Shown piece by piece: positions 50,529 through 58,314 of a stretch of 64,000 nucleotides of DNA. How positions within the stretch are numbered: the stretch's first letter is position 1; each line of letters begins with the position of its first letter. The translations under genes were made by a program, and so were the position numbers. The notes under the pieces were generated by a model. That model was given only the letters and a program-made list of their open reading frames with translations, was not told where the DNA came from and did not search any database. Source of the DNA: Saprospiraceae bacterium. Lineage in GTDB: Bacteria > Bacteroidota > Bacteroidia > Chitinophagales > Saprospiraceae. The stretch is from the NCBI GenBank assembly GCA_022841745.1, contig JALHQW010000001.1, positions 77,166 through 141,165 on the forward strand, read 5' to 3'.

Positions 50529-52688
50529 TCATTTCACGCCCAGTCCAGGCCCAAATGCCTCGTCCGCTTGCACAAAGCTCAGTTTTCCCTCCGCATTCTC
50601 CGCCATCAAAATCATCCCCTGCGAGTCTACGCCACGCAGCTTGCGGGGTGCGAGGTTGGCCAGCAGCAGCACTCGCTGCCCGATGACTTCCTCTGGTGTG
50701 AAATGCTCCGCAATACCCGATACCACCGTGCGCTGCTCAAAGCCAAGGTCAACGCTGAGTTTCAGGAGCTTGTCCGCCTTTGGAATTCGCTCGGCTGCAG
50801 TGATGGTGGCCGTGCGGATGTCCATTTTGGCAAATTCGTCGTATTGGATTTCGTCTTTCAAAGGTTGAAATGATTGTTGAATTGTTGAATTGTTTGATGG
50901 TTGGGGGGCAGCAGCCTCTGCTGCAAGAATGGCCGCAAGTTTGGCCTTCTGTCTCTCGATGATTTCTAAGCGACTCTTGTCGTTGCGGTCGTTGATTTTG
51001 GCAAAAAGGATTTCGGGTTGACCGACTTTGTGCCCTTCGGGTAGCAGGGCTTCGCCGTTTTTCAGCTTCGCAATGGTTGCCTCCAACTCCTCGTTTTCTA
51101 CTTTTGGTAAATTGAGCAACTGCCTGATTTTCAGTGAAGTAAATGGAATAAACGGCTCGCAAAGCACAGCCAATAGGTTCACCAATTGCAAGCTGGTATT
51201 GATGCACTCCGCAATAACGGGGGAGTCTGGGTCCGTCTTTCGGATGGCCCAAGGTGCGGTGTCTTGGAGATACTGGTTGCCCCAAGTGGCAATCTCCACA
51301 AGCGAACTTGCCGCTGATTTCAGGTTGAACTGTTCAATATCATTGGTGAGCGAATTGACCAATTCTACAACGTTGGCTGGAATTGAAGCCGTTGATGATG
51401 CGGGAGAGATACCTTCAAAGTAGCTGTTCGTCAATGTCACCACCCGATTGATAAAATTCCCCAGCTTATCCGCCAAATCCTTGTCATAAAAATCCACGAA
51501 CTCGTCCCATTTGAAATCGGCGTCACGGTTCTCCGGCAGGTTGCGGATGAGCGCCCAGCGCAGGGCGTCTTCCTTGTTCGGGAAATTGGCGAATTCCTCC
51601 AAATACTCGTGCTGCTCGATACCCCAGCCCTTGCTTTTGCTGAACTTCCGTCCCTCGAAATTCAGGAACTGGTTGGCGGGGACGTTCACGGGCAGGGCGT
51701 ATTCTCCATGTGCCTTGAGCATGGAGGGGAACACGATACAATGGAAAACGATATTGTCCTTTCCGATGAAATGGACGAGTTGCAGCTTTTCGGGCCCGCC
51801 TTTCCAGTAGTCTTCCCAGTTCTTGCCGTTCTCGGCGGCCCATTGCTTGGTGCTGCTGATATAACCTATCGGCGCATCGAACCAGACGTAGAGCACCTTG
51901 CCCTCGGCACCCGGCATGGGCACGGGGATGCCCCAGTCGAGGTCACGGGTGATGGAGCGGGGTTGGAGGCCCTCGCCATCATTTAGCCACGATAGGCACT
52001 GCCCAACAACATGGTTTTTCCAAGCATTCGGGTCGTGGTGGGGCTGGCCGTCAATCGTACCATTTTCTATCCATTCCCGTAGCCACTCACCGTGCTTATC
52101 GAGGCGGAAATACCAGTGGCTAGTCTCTTTGAGGACTGGCGTGGAGCCGCTCAAAACCGATTTAGGATTTATCAATTCAGTAGGCGATAGCGTAGAGCCG
52201 CAGCGCTCGCACTGGTCACCATAGGCTTCGGGGTTAGCACATTTGGGGCACTCACCGACGATAAAGCGGTCGGCAAGGAACTGCTGGTATTCTTCATCGA
52301 AGTATTGCTCGGAAGTTTTCTCATCCAGCTCTCCGCCTTTTTCAATCAGCTTCAAAAAGAACTCCTGCGAGGTTTTATGGTGCAGTTCGGCACTTGTCCG
52401 ATGGTAGAAATCGAAGCTGATGCCCAATTTTTCAAAAGTGGCCTTATTAAGCGTGTGGTATTTGTCAATGATTTCCTGTGGGGATATACCGTCTTTCTTA
52501 GCCTTCATAGTGATGGCAGCGCCGTGTTCGTCAGAGCCACAGATAAAGGCCACGTCGCAGCCCATGCCACGCAGGTAGCGCACGTAGATGTCGGCAGGCA
52601 AATAGGCCCCCGCTAAGTGACCTAGGTGAAGCGCACCGTTGGCGTAGGGTAGGGCGGAGGTGACGATGTATTTCTTGGATTTATCCAT
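50529..52688 (-). CDS. metG: methionyl-tRNA synthetase
   Basis: Class I synthetase charging tRNA-Met. The Rossmann start SALPYANGALHLGHLAGAYLPADI holds the HIGH motif (HLGH); the zinc knuckle is CPKC...CERC (in ECPKCANPEAYGDQCERCG); KMSKS is KFSKS in RKFSKSKGWGI. The alpha-helical anticodon domain and a C-terminal tRNA-binding (Arc1p/EMAP-like) domain, from about residue 620 (DEFAKMDIRTATITAAERIPKADKLLKL), follow. Length 719 is normal for the two-domain form. The linker before the C-terminal domain, at about 595-608, carries a low-complexity stretch (SNNSTIQQSFQPL) resembling genomic mini-repeats. Confidence 0.96.
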   Translation of the reverse strand: MDKSKKYIVTSALPYANGALHLGHLAGAYLPADIYVRYLRGMGCDVAFICGSDEHGAAITMKAKKDGISPQEIIDKYHTLNKATFEKLGISFDFYHRTSAELHHKTSQEFFLKLIEKGGELDEKTSEQYFDEEYQQFLADRFIVGECPKCANPEAYGDQCERCGSTLSPTELINPKSVLSGSTPVLKETSHWYFRLDKHGEWLREWIENGTIDGQPHHDPNAWKNHVVGQCLSWLNDGEGLQPRSITRDLDWGIPVPMPGAEGKVLYVWFDAPIGYISSTKQWAAENGKNWEDYWKGGPEKLQLVHFIGKDNIVFHCIVFPSMLKAHGEYALPVNVPANQFLNFEGRKFSKSKGWGIEQHEYLEEFANFPNKEDALRWALIRNLPENRDADFKWDEFVDFYDKDLADKLGNFINRVVTLTNSYFEGISPASSTASIPANVVELVNSLTNDIEQFNLKSAASSLVEIATWGNQYLQDTAPWAIRKTDPDSPVIAECINTSLQLVNLLAVLCEPFIPFTSLKIRQLLNLPKVENEELEATIAKLKNGEALLPEGHKVGQPEILFAKINDRNDKSRLEIIERQKAKLAAILAAEAAAPQPSNNSTIQQSFQPLKDEIQYDEFAKMDIRTATITAAERIPKADKLLKLSVDLGFEQRTVVSGIAEHFTPEEVIGQRVLLLANLAPRKLRGVDSQGMILMAENAEGKLSFVQADEAFGPGLGVK
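50863..50905. repeat. mini-repeat in the metG interdomain linker
   Basis: Reiterated TTGTTGAATTGTTGAA on the plus strand, encoding PSNNSTIQQSFQ on the minus strand. It resembles the low-complexity repeats found between genes in this genome. Confidence 0.65.
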
Positions 52689-52692
52689 TTTT

Positions 52693-52745
52693 CAAGGAAA
52701 AAGTCTAAAGTACAAAGTAAAAAGTACAAAGTACAAAGTAAAAAG
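52693..52745. repeat. AAAGTACAAAGTA short tandem repeat upstream of metG
   Basis: The motif AAAGTACAAAGT recurs four or five times in the metG leader and then gives way to G/T-rich DNA. It is a typical degenerate mini-repeat; no function visible. Confidence 0.7.
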
Positions 52746-52833
52746 AATGGGGGTTTTGGGGTCTTATTTTCGGCTGCGAAGATAGCCGTAAAACTTAAAT
52801 CGAAAACCAAGGGGCAAGGTTCCAAGTCTAAAA

Positions 52834-52868
52834 CAAAAAAGCGGGCCAATGCTATTGCAAAGGCCCGC
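52834..52868 (-). terminator. terminator of the peroxidase gene
   Basis: Minus-strand hairpin with arms GCGGGCC and GGCCCGC (long loop) followed by TTTTTTG, 28 bases beyond the peroxidase stop. Confidence 0.8.
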
Positions 52869-52895
52869 CCGCTAATGTGCTTAAAAGCGTATATT

Positions 52896-54095
52896 TTAGT
52901 TGAACGGGTTGGAGAACTTCTCGTCCACAATTAATGAACGGTCGGTTAGGGACTCCAAGAACGCAACCAATGCTTTTTTCTCTAAGTTGGACAGGTTGAG
53001 GCGAAGTGGTTCGCCATCCTCCCCAATCAGCTTTTTGTCGAGGTTTGGATGCAGCTTTATGCCATTGTCATAAAATTCCACCACTTCCTCCAGGGTCTTG
53101 AACCTGCCATCGTGCATATAGGGGCCTGTGAGGGCAATATTGCGGAGACTGGGGATGCGGAACTGGCCATTGCGCAAGCCTGCATCAGCAGTTGTTAGGT
53201 CAAGACCGTTGTTGGCAGTGCCTTTTGGGCCGCCACCGCCGAACCCGAAATCGGGGTCACCATACTCACCGCCTGGGCGGTCGTCAGCCATGAAATTGCT
53301 GCCGCTGTGGCAGCTTGCACATTTGGTTTCAGCCCGGAAGAACACGTCCATTCCCAATTTTTCCAAATCAGACAAAGCTGCTTGGTCGCCAGCTTGGAAG
53401 GCATCAAAGCGGCTGTCAACGGACACCATGCTGCAAAGGAACTGGGCCAATGCATCGGAAATGCGCTCTTCTGTGATATACGAATCACCAAAGGCTTTGT
53501 TGAAAAGGGAAGGGTAGTAGTCCGTTTTACCCAGTTTCTTTACCAATACGCTTAGGTCTTCCATGCCCATTTCGATGTGGTTTTGCACTGGTTTCAGGGT
53601 AAGCTCCTTGGCTGATTGCACCCTTGAATCCCAGAACAAGTTGCGGTTGAGTGCCACATTGATAATGGCCATGGAGTTGCGGGTCGTCACTTTCCCTTCA
53701 AAGCCCTTGCTGCCAGCAGTTGGGTCGGCAAATGCAAGCTCCTGCTTGTGGCAAGTGGCACAAGCCACGGCGTTGTTGAGCGAAAGTTTGGTGTCGTAGA
53801 AAAGGACACGGCCGAGGGTTGCACCGTGGTCGGTTACTTGTGGGTTGGATATGATATCGCCAAAGAAACCGAAGCCTGGGTCAATAATACCGCCTCCAAT
53901 ATTTGAAAAAACGGTGGGCGCATTGGCACTGAACTCGGCCTGCATGTGCTGTGGCAAGTCCAAGTCGGCGTAATTGTAGGGCTGCTCTGGCATGTTGAGC
54001 TTCGCAGCTTCTGTCGGTTTGGGGTCTTTCAAACAGCTTGCAAGGCCAATGGCGAGCATCAACGATAAAGAAATGAAAAGCGCATTTTTTTTCAT
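52896..54095 (-). CDS. di-haem cytochrome c peroxidase / MauG-family lipoprotein
   Basis: 399 residues with a lipoprotein signal ending LASC (C21) followed by acidic and proline residues. Two c-type haem motifs are visible: CATCH at about 137-141 (ACATCHKQELAFADP) and CASCH at about 260-264. The distal region YMHDGRFKTLEEVVEFYDNGI is a cytochrome c peroxidase signature. The enzyme would reduce hydrogen peroxide using c-type cytochrome electrons, or oxidise a protein substrate as MauG does. It is the last gene of a minus-strand run with two secreted proteins (54193 and 54799) and has its own terminator. Confidence 0.9.
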   Translation of the reverse strand: MKKNALFISLSLMLAIGLASCLKDPKPTEAAKLNMPEQPYNYADLDLPQHMQAEFSANAPTVFSNIGGGIIDPGFGFFGDIISNPQVTDHGATLGRVLFYDTKLSLNNAVACATCHKQELAFADPTAGSKGFEGKVTTRNSMAIINVALNRNLFWDSRVQSAKELTLKPVQNHIEMGMEDLSVLVKKLGKTDYYPSLFNKAFGDSYITEERISDALAQFLCSMVSVDSRFDAFQAGDQAALSDLEKLGMDVFFRAETKCASCHSGSNFMADDRPGGEYGDPDFGFGGGGPKGTANNGLDLTTADAGLRNGQFRIPSLRNIALTGPYMHDGRFKTLEEVVEFYDNGIKLHPNLDKKLIGEDGEPLRLNLSNLEKKALVAFLESLTDRSLIVDEKFSNPFN

Positions 54096-54192
54096 TGGTA
54101 TAGAATTTTATGAGTTGAGAATGCAATTATAAGGTTTAATAGCCAAGTTTCAAGCCAAGTGGCAAACTTTAACATTGCCTTGGTAAATTGGC

Positions 54193-54780
54193 TCAGAATA
54201 ACCTCGGCAATACGAAATTCATATTAACGGCAACTGGGGGGATAAACTGAAAATTGGGCACCCCGGCATTCAAGTCAAGGCCAATGACCAAAGCGGTTTC
54301 AATAGAAATGGAGAATGGTGGTTTTATTCGGTAGGCAATACTCCACCTTGGTCCCATTCCTACAATAGCCTTCTCGCTGCTATTGTCTCCAATCAAGTTG
54401 AAATTGCCCGCTGAGAGGTAAAAATCCCAACCTCGATAGAACGTCCATCGCTCGCTGAATTCCCTCCTCCTGGTACCGCCAATACGGAAATTGAAGTTTG
54501 CATTGTCAGCTACATCAAAATTGCCATCGCTGACCACGAAGACGCCGATGCTGGTATGAAATGCCCTGTTCCCGTTGAAGCGGTTAAACTCCACATTGTA
54601 CGGCCCGGATTGCAGCGGGTTGGTCCTGTTGAATGGAATCAACTGCACCAGCAAAGGCGTTGTGTTGATGCTTACCATTCTGTAACGTTCTGGGTAGGTC
54701 CAATCCTCTTTTGCGGATTCGGTTTGGGCCAGCAAGGAAAAGGAGCAAAGAAGAAAGGCTATGATGACAGGGTATTTCAT
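54193..54780 (-). CDS. secreted hypothetical protein, possible outer-membrane beta-barrel
   Basis: 195 residues with a signal peptide (MKYPVIIAFLLCSFSLLAQ) and alternating hydrophobic/polar strands, ending FVLPRLF, a C-terminal aromatic as in outer-membrane proteins. Strand-like blocks such as NFRIGGTRRREFSERWTFYRGWDFYLSAGNFNLIG support a beta-barrel or beta-sandwich. No named family. It lies 18 bases after the stop of the 215-residue gene and 97 bases before the peroxidase gene, on the same strand. Confidence 0.7.
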   Translation of the reverse strand: MKYPVIIAFLLCSFSLLAQTESAKEDWTYPERYRMVSINTTPLLVQLIPFNRTNPLQSGPYNVEFNRFNGNRAFHTSIGVFVVSDGNFDVADNANFNFRIGGTRRREFSERWTFYRGWDFYLSAGNFNLIGDNSSEKAIVGMGPRWSIAYRIKPPFSISIETALVIGLDLNAGVPNFQFIPPVAVNMNFVLPRLF

Positions 54781-54798
54781 TGCGTTTTGGGTTGTTTT

Positions 54799-55446
54799 TC
54801 AAAAAGTGAAATTGACATAGAGCGAGTTCGGCATGGCTGGTAGGAAGGATAACCTACTTATTCGGGTTTTTTCATTCGGAAGGCCTCCGCCGATTTCGTC
54901 CAACCCTTCACCATAATAGTACATCACATAAGCATAAGTTTCGGTTGAAAAACGGACATGCTCACTCAATTTGAAATATACCCCCAAAAAAGGCCCGCCG
55001 CCAAGGCCAAACATTTGATCCCTGCTCACGAGGTCTTGGCCAAACTCGAACTTGCTCCGTTCCAAATCATAGGTTCCCACGCCATCAAAGCCATAGAACA
55101 TATCGAACCGTTTATGAAGGGGCATGACCCATTCCCTTCCGAACCTCAATTTCAAGGAAGTTTCCGTGGTAGTTAGGAAGCCGTTAAATGAGTCTTCTTC
55201 TTTTTGGTCAACTTTGGCGTTCATTCCAATGCGCCACACTTTGTTGTCCTTCAAGGTTTTGAAGCTGAAGAGGAAAGGGTCTTTGGGTATGTCCTGACCG
55301 CCAGAATTGAAGAACCCTGCAAGCGTATTGGTGATATTGATGCCCAACATGGTTTGGGAACGATCCTTTGATTTTCCTTGATTTTGAGCCATCAAGGGGA
55401 GTTGTAGAGCAGTGAAAGCAAGGTATAATGCAAGCGTGATTCTCAT
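54799..55446 (-). CDS. secreted hypothetical protein, possible beta-barrel
   Basis: 215 residues from the ATG at 55446, with a signal peptide (MRITLALYLAFTALQLPLMAQ). The body has strand-rich blocks (TSLKLRFGREWVMPLHKRFDMFYGFDGVGTYDL, GGPFLGVYFKLSEHVRFSTETYAYVMYYYG) and ends YVNFTF, again an outer-membrane-type terminus. It is paralogous in style to the following gene but not clearly homologous. First gene of the run leading to the peroxidase. Function unknown. Confidence 0.68.
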   Translation of the reverse strand: MRITLALYLAFTALQLPLMAQNQGKSKDRSQTMLGINITNTLAGFFNSGGQDIPKDPFLFSFKTLKDNKVWRIGMNAKVDQKEEDSFNGFLTTTETSLKLRFGREWVMPLHKRFDMFYGFDGVGTYDLERSKFEFGQDLVSRDQMFGLGGGPFLGVYFKLSEHVRFSTETYAYVMYYYGEGLDEIGGGLPNEKTRISRLSFLPAMPNSLYVNFTF

Positions 55447-55576
55447 GCTATGATTTAGGTGTTTGGATGAATAGACGGTCAAATTTGAAGTTTCGTTTGT
55501 AAACGGTGGAATTTATTTTTGAATATCCGTTCTCGTTAAAAAAAAGCCTTTATGCTTTTACTTCAACTCCAAGGAT

Positions 55577-55584
55577 TAATTTTG
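55577..55584 (+). promoter_or_regulatory. Bacteroidota -7 box, TAATTTTG, for the GH127 gene
   Basis: Match to TAnnTTTG 50 bases before the GH127 ATG at 55634. Confidence 0.45.
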
Positions 55585-55633
55585 GCCCCGGCTTCAAAAT
55601 TCGATGATAAACAAAGCTCAAAGTCAATTCAAA

Positions 55634-58084
55634 ATGTCCATGAAATTCAGGTTATTGCTAAACGCAATTTTACTTACAAGTGCTGCATTCGCACAAACGG
55701 AAAAGCCACAATATCCCATCCAGCCCATCCCATTTACGGAGGTAAAAATTACTGATAAATTTTGGGCGCCCCGACTTGAAACAGTTCGGGATAAAACCTT
55801 GCCTTACACTTTCGGCCAATGCGAAGAAACAGGCCGCATCAAAAACTTCGATATTGCCGCAGGCAATGCAACTGGTTCATTTTGTGGGGTTTATGGCTTC
55901 GATGATTCGGATGTTTTCAAAATCATTGAGGGTGCTGCCTATTCTTTGCAGGTTCACCCTGACCCTAAATTGGACGCTTATGTGGATGGCCTAATTGAGA
56001 AAATCCGCTTGGCACAAGAGCCAGATGGCTACCTCTACACTTGGCGAACCATTTATGAAAAAGAAAAGGCTGCTGGTGTCGTCAAGAAGGAAGTGACTGG
56101 TGACTACTACAAAGGCACTGACAAGCGCTGGGTTTATGAGGATAAGCACAGCCACGAGACCTATAACGTTGGCCACCTTTACGAGGCAGCAGTTGCCCAC
56201 CACCTCGCTACGGGTAAGCGGAACCTACTCGACATCGCCATCAAGAGTGCCGATTTGTTGGACAAGAATTTTGGATGGGGCAAATTGGAGCAAGCCCCTG
56301 GTCACCAGGAAATCGAGCTTGGCTTAACAAAACTCTATTTGGTCACCAGCGAAAAACGCTACCTCGACCTCGCCAAGTTCTTCCTTGATGTGCGTGGCTA
56401 CGCCAAAGAGGAATACAACCAAAACCACCAAAAAGTAAAGGATCAAAAAGAAATCGTGGGCCACGCTGTGCGTGCTTGCTATATGTACGCCAGCATGGCA
56501 GATGTGGCAGCGCTCACGGGCAGCCAAGAATATATTCCCGCACTGAATGCGCTTTGGGAGGATGTCGTCGGGAGGAAGATGTACGTGACTGGCGGAATCG
56601 GCAGCAGCGGCTCCAACGAAGGGTTCAGCAAGCCCTACGATTTGCCAAATTACTCTGCCTATTGCGAGACCTGCTCCTCCATTGCTTTTGTTTACTGGAA
56701 TCAGCGCATGTTTCAGCTAACGGGTGAGAGCAAGTACATAGATGTGCTGGAGCGCACCCTTTACAATGCACTCAATGCGGGGCTTTCGTTATCAGGCGAC
56801 CGCTTTTTTTATCCAAACCCACTCGAAAGCCGCAAGAATGTGGAGCGCAGCCCTTGGTTCCAGTGTGCTTGCTGTCCCAGCAACGTGTCCCGTTTTTTTC
56901 CTTCCATACCAGGTTACGTTTATGCCAAGCGAGGCAATGAGGTGTTCGTGAACCTTTACACATCCAGCGAGACCAACGTGACCAATATCAACAGCAAGGG
57001 GCAGGAGGTAAAGGTGCATATTGCGCAGCAAACGGAATACCCGTACGATGGAAAAATCAAGATTGCCGTTGAGCCAGAGAAGCCCAACACCTTCACACTT
57101 AGGATGCGGGTGCCTGGTTGGGCGCAGGGCGATGCCGTTCCGTTTGACCTTTATGGCTTTGCTAACCACGATGGCAGTCAGGTACAGGTGATGCTGAATG
57201 GGAAAAAGATTTTGAGTGGCATCAAGGATGGGTACATGAGCATTGAGCGGAAGTGGAAACAAGGGGACACCCTATCGCTCATCCTGCCCATGCCCATCCA
57301 GCAAGTGAAGGGCAATTCAAAAATCGAGGCGACCGCCGACCGCTACGCCCTGCAACGTGGGCCGCTCATCTATTGCCTCGAAGGCAAAGACCAACCCGAC
57401 GAGCGCATCCTGAGCGTTTATGTGCCGAAAGATGCGGATTTTGCTTCGCAATATGAGCCTAACCTGCTTGGTGGTGTCCAAACCATCAGCTTTGCCGGGT
57501 CGTTGGTGAACAAAAAAACGGCGCCTGACCAAGGTGAACTGACGCCGCTCATGCTGAAAGCGATTCCCTATTTCGCCTGGGCAAACCGGGGCAAAGACAA
57601 TATGCTCGTTTGGTTGCCCAATGATTTGCGGAGCACCCGACCCTTGGCCCAGCCAACTTTGGTGGCAAAAAGCAAGTTAAGTTCCTCGGAAGGCGTCAAA
57701 GGTGAACTCAACGCCCTTGCCGACCAATGGATTCCCAAGCATTCCAATGACCAAGAGAACCCATTCGTTCATTGGTGGCCACATTTTGGTGGTTCGGAAT
57801 GGGTGCAAACTGAGTTTGAGAAAGAAGAACAGGTAGGCACGGCCCGTATCTACTGGTTCGACGACGAGGCTACAGGTGGTGGCTGCCGGGTACCCAAATC
57901 ATTCGTTATCAAGTATTTGGAAAACGGTGAATGGAAGAAATGCTATTCCCACGAAGGCTGGCAAGTGGTAAAGGATGGCTGGTCGGAGGTGCAGTTTGAG
58001 CCAGTTAAAACGACGGCTCTTCGCCTTGAAATTCAGTTGCAGGATGGCGTGAGTGCAGGAGTACATGAGTGGGAGGTTCGGTAA
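55634..58084 (+). CDS. GH127-family glycoside hydrolase (beta-L-arabinofuranosidase-type)
   Basis: 816 residues, signal peptide then the former DUF1680 fold: an (alpha/alpha)6 barrel followed by beta-sandwich domains. The zinc/nucleophile cysteine region is preserved, with E-x-C in YCETCSSIAFVYWNQRM and CC in WFQCACCPSN; in characterised GH127 the cysteine acts as nucleophile. A C-terminal carbohydrate-binding-like domain (STRPLAQPTLVAKSKLSSSE ... HEWEVR) ends the protein. I start at the ATG at 55634 because a signal peptide follows; 55604 is in the same frame. It probably removes L-arabinofuranose from plant glycans. The TAA stop is the GTAA of a REP-like remnant. Confidence 0.88.
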   Translation: MSMKFRLLLNAILLTSAAFAQTEKPQYPIQPIPFTEVKITDKFWAPRLETVRDKTLPYTFGQCEETGRIKNFDIAAGNATGSFCGVYGFDDSDVFKIIEGAAYSLQVHPDPKLDAYVDGLIEKIRLAQEPDGYLYTWRTIYEKEKAAGVVKKEVTGDYYKGTDKRWVYEDKHSHETYNVGHLYEAAVAHHLATGKRNLLDIAIKSADLLDKNFGWGKLEQAPGHQEIELGLTKLYLVTSEKRYLDLAKFFLDVRGYAKEEYNQNHQKVKDQKEIVGHAVRACYMYASMADVAALTGSQEYIPALNALWEDVVGRKMYVTGGIGSSGSNEGFSKPYDLPNYSAYCETCSSIAFVYWNQRMFQLTGESKYIDVLERTLYNALNAGLSLSGDRFFYPNPLESRKNVERSPWFQCACCPSNVSRFFPSIPGYVYAKRGNEVFVNLYTSSETNVTNINSKGQEVKVHIAQQTEYPYDGKIKIAVEPEKPNTFTLRMRVPGWAQGDAVPFDLYGFANHDGSQVQVMLNGKKILSGIKDGYMSIERKWKQGDTLSLILPMPIQQVKGNSKIEATADRYALQRGPLIYCLEGKDQPDERILSVYVPKDADFASQYEPNLLGGVQTISFAGSLVNKKTAPDQGELTPLMLKAIPYFAWANRGKDNMLVWLPNDLRSTRPLAQPTLVAKSKLSSSEGVKGELNALADQWIPKHSNDQENPFVHWWPHFGGSEWVQTEFEKEEQVGTARIYWFDDEATGGGCRVPKSFVIKYLENGEWKKCYSHEGWQVVKDGWSEVQFEPVKTTALRLEIQLQDGVSAGVHEWEVR

Positions 58085-58099
58085 CACGTGCCTAGTTTT

Positions 58100-58286
58100 C
58101 CCTCATGGCGTGGACAGTTCCCTAAAGGGATGACAAAATGAGGAGTGCCCTCGTGGCGTGGACGGATCCCTAAAGGGAAGACAAAAGGTGAAGAGCCCTC
58201 ATGGCGTGGACAGTTCCCTAAAGGGATGACAAAATGAGGAGTGCCCTCGTGGCGTGGACGGATCCCTAAAGGGATGACAAAAAGGG
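58100..58286. repeat. four-copy 48-bp direct array of repeat family 3
   Basis: Units start at 58100, 58148, 58196 and 58244, each reading CCCTC(A/G)TGGCGTGGAC, then a 6-base variable core, then CCCTAAAGGGA(T/A)GACAAAA. Alternate copies differ at the variable core, so the array is a duplication of a two-unit block. It fills the interval between the convergent GH127 and lipoprotein genes. Confidence 0.9.
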
Positions 58287-58314
58287 CGTTGGTTGCCGTC
58301 CACTGTCCACCGTT

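Noticed and set aside
50529-50873. Frame on the plus strand through the metG 3' end
   Set aside because: Antisense to the conserved tRNA-binding domain.
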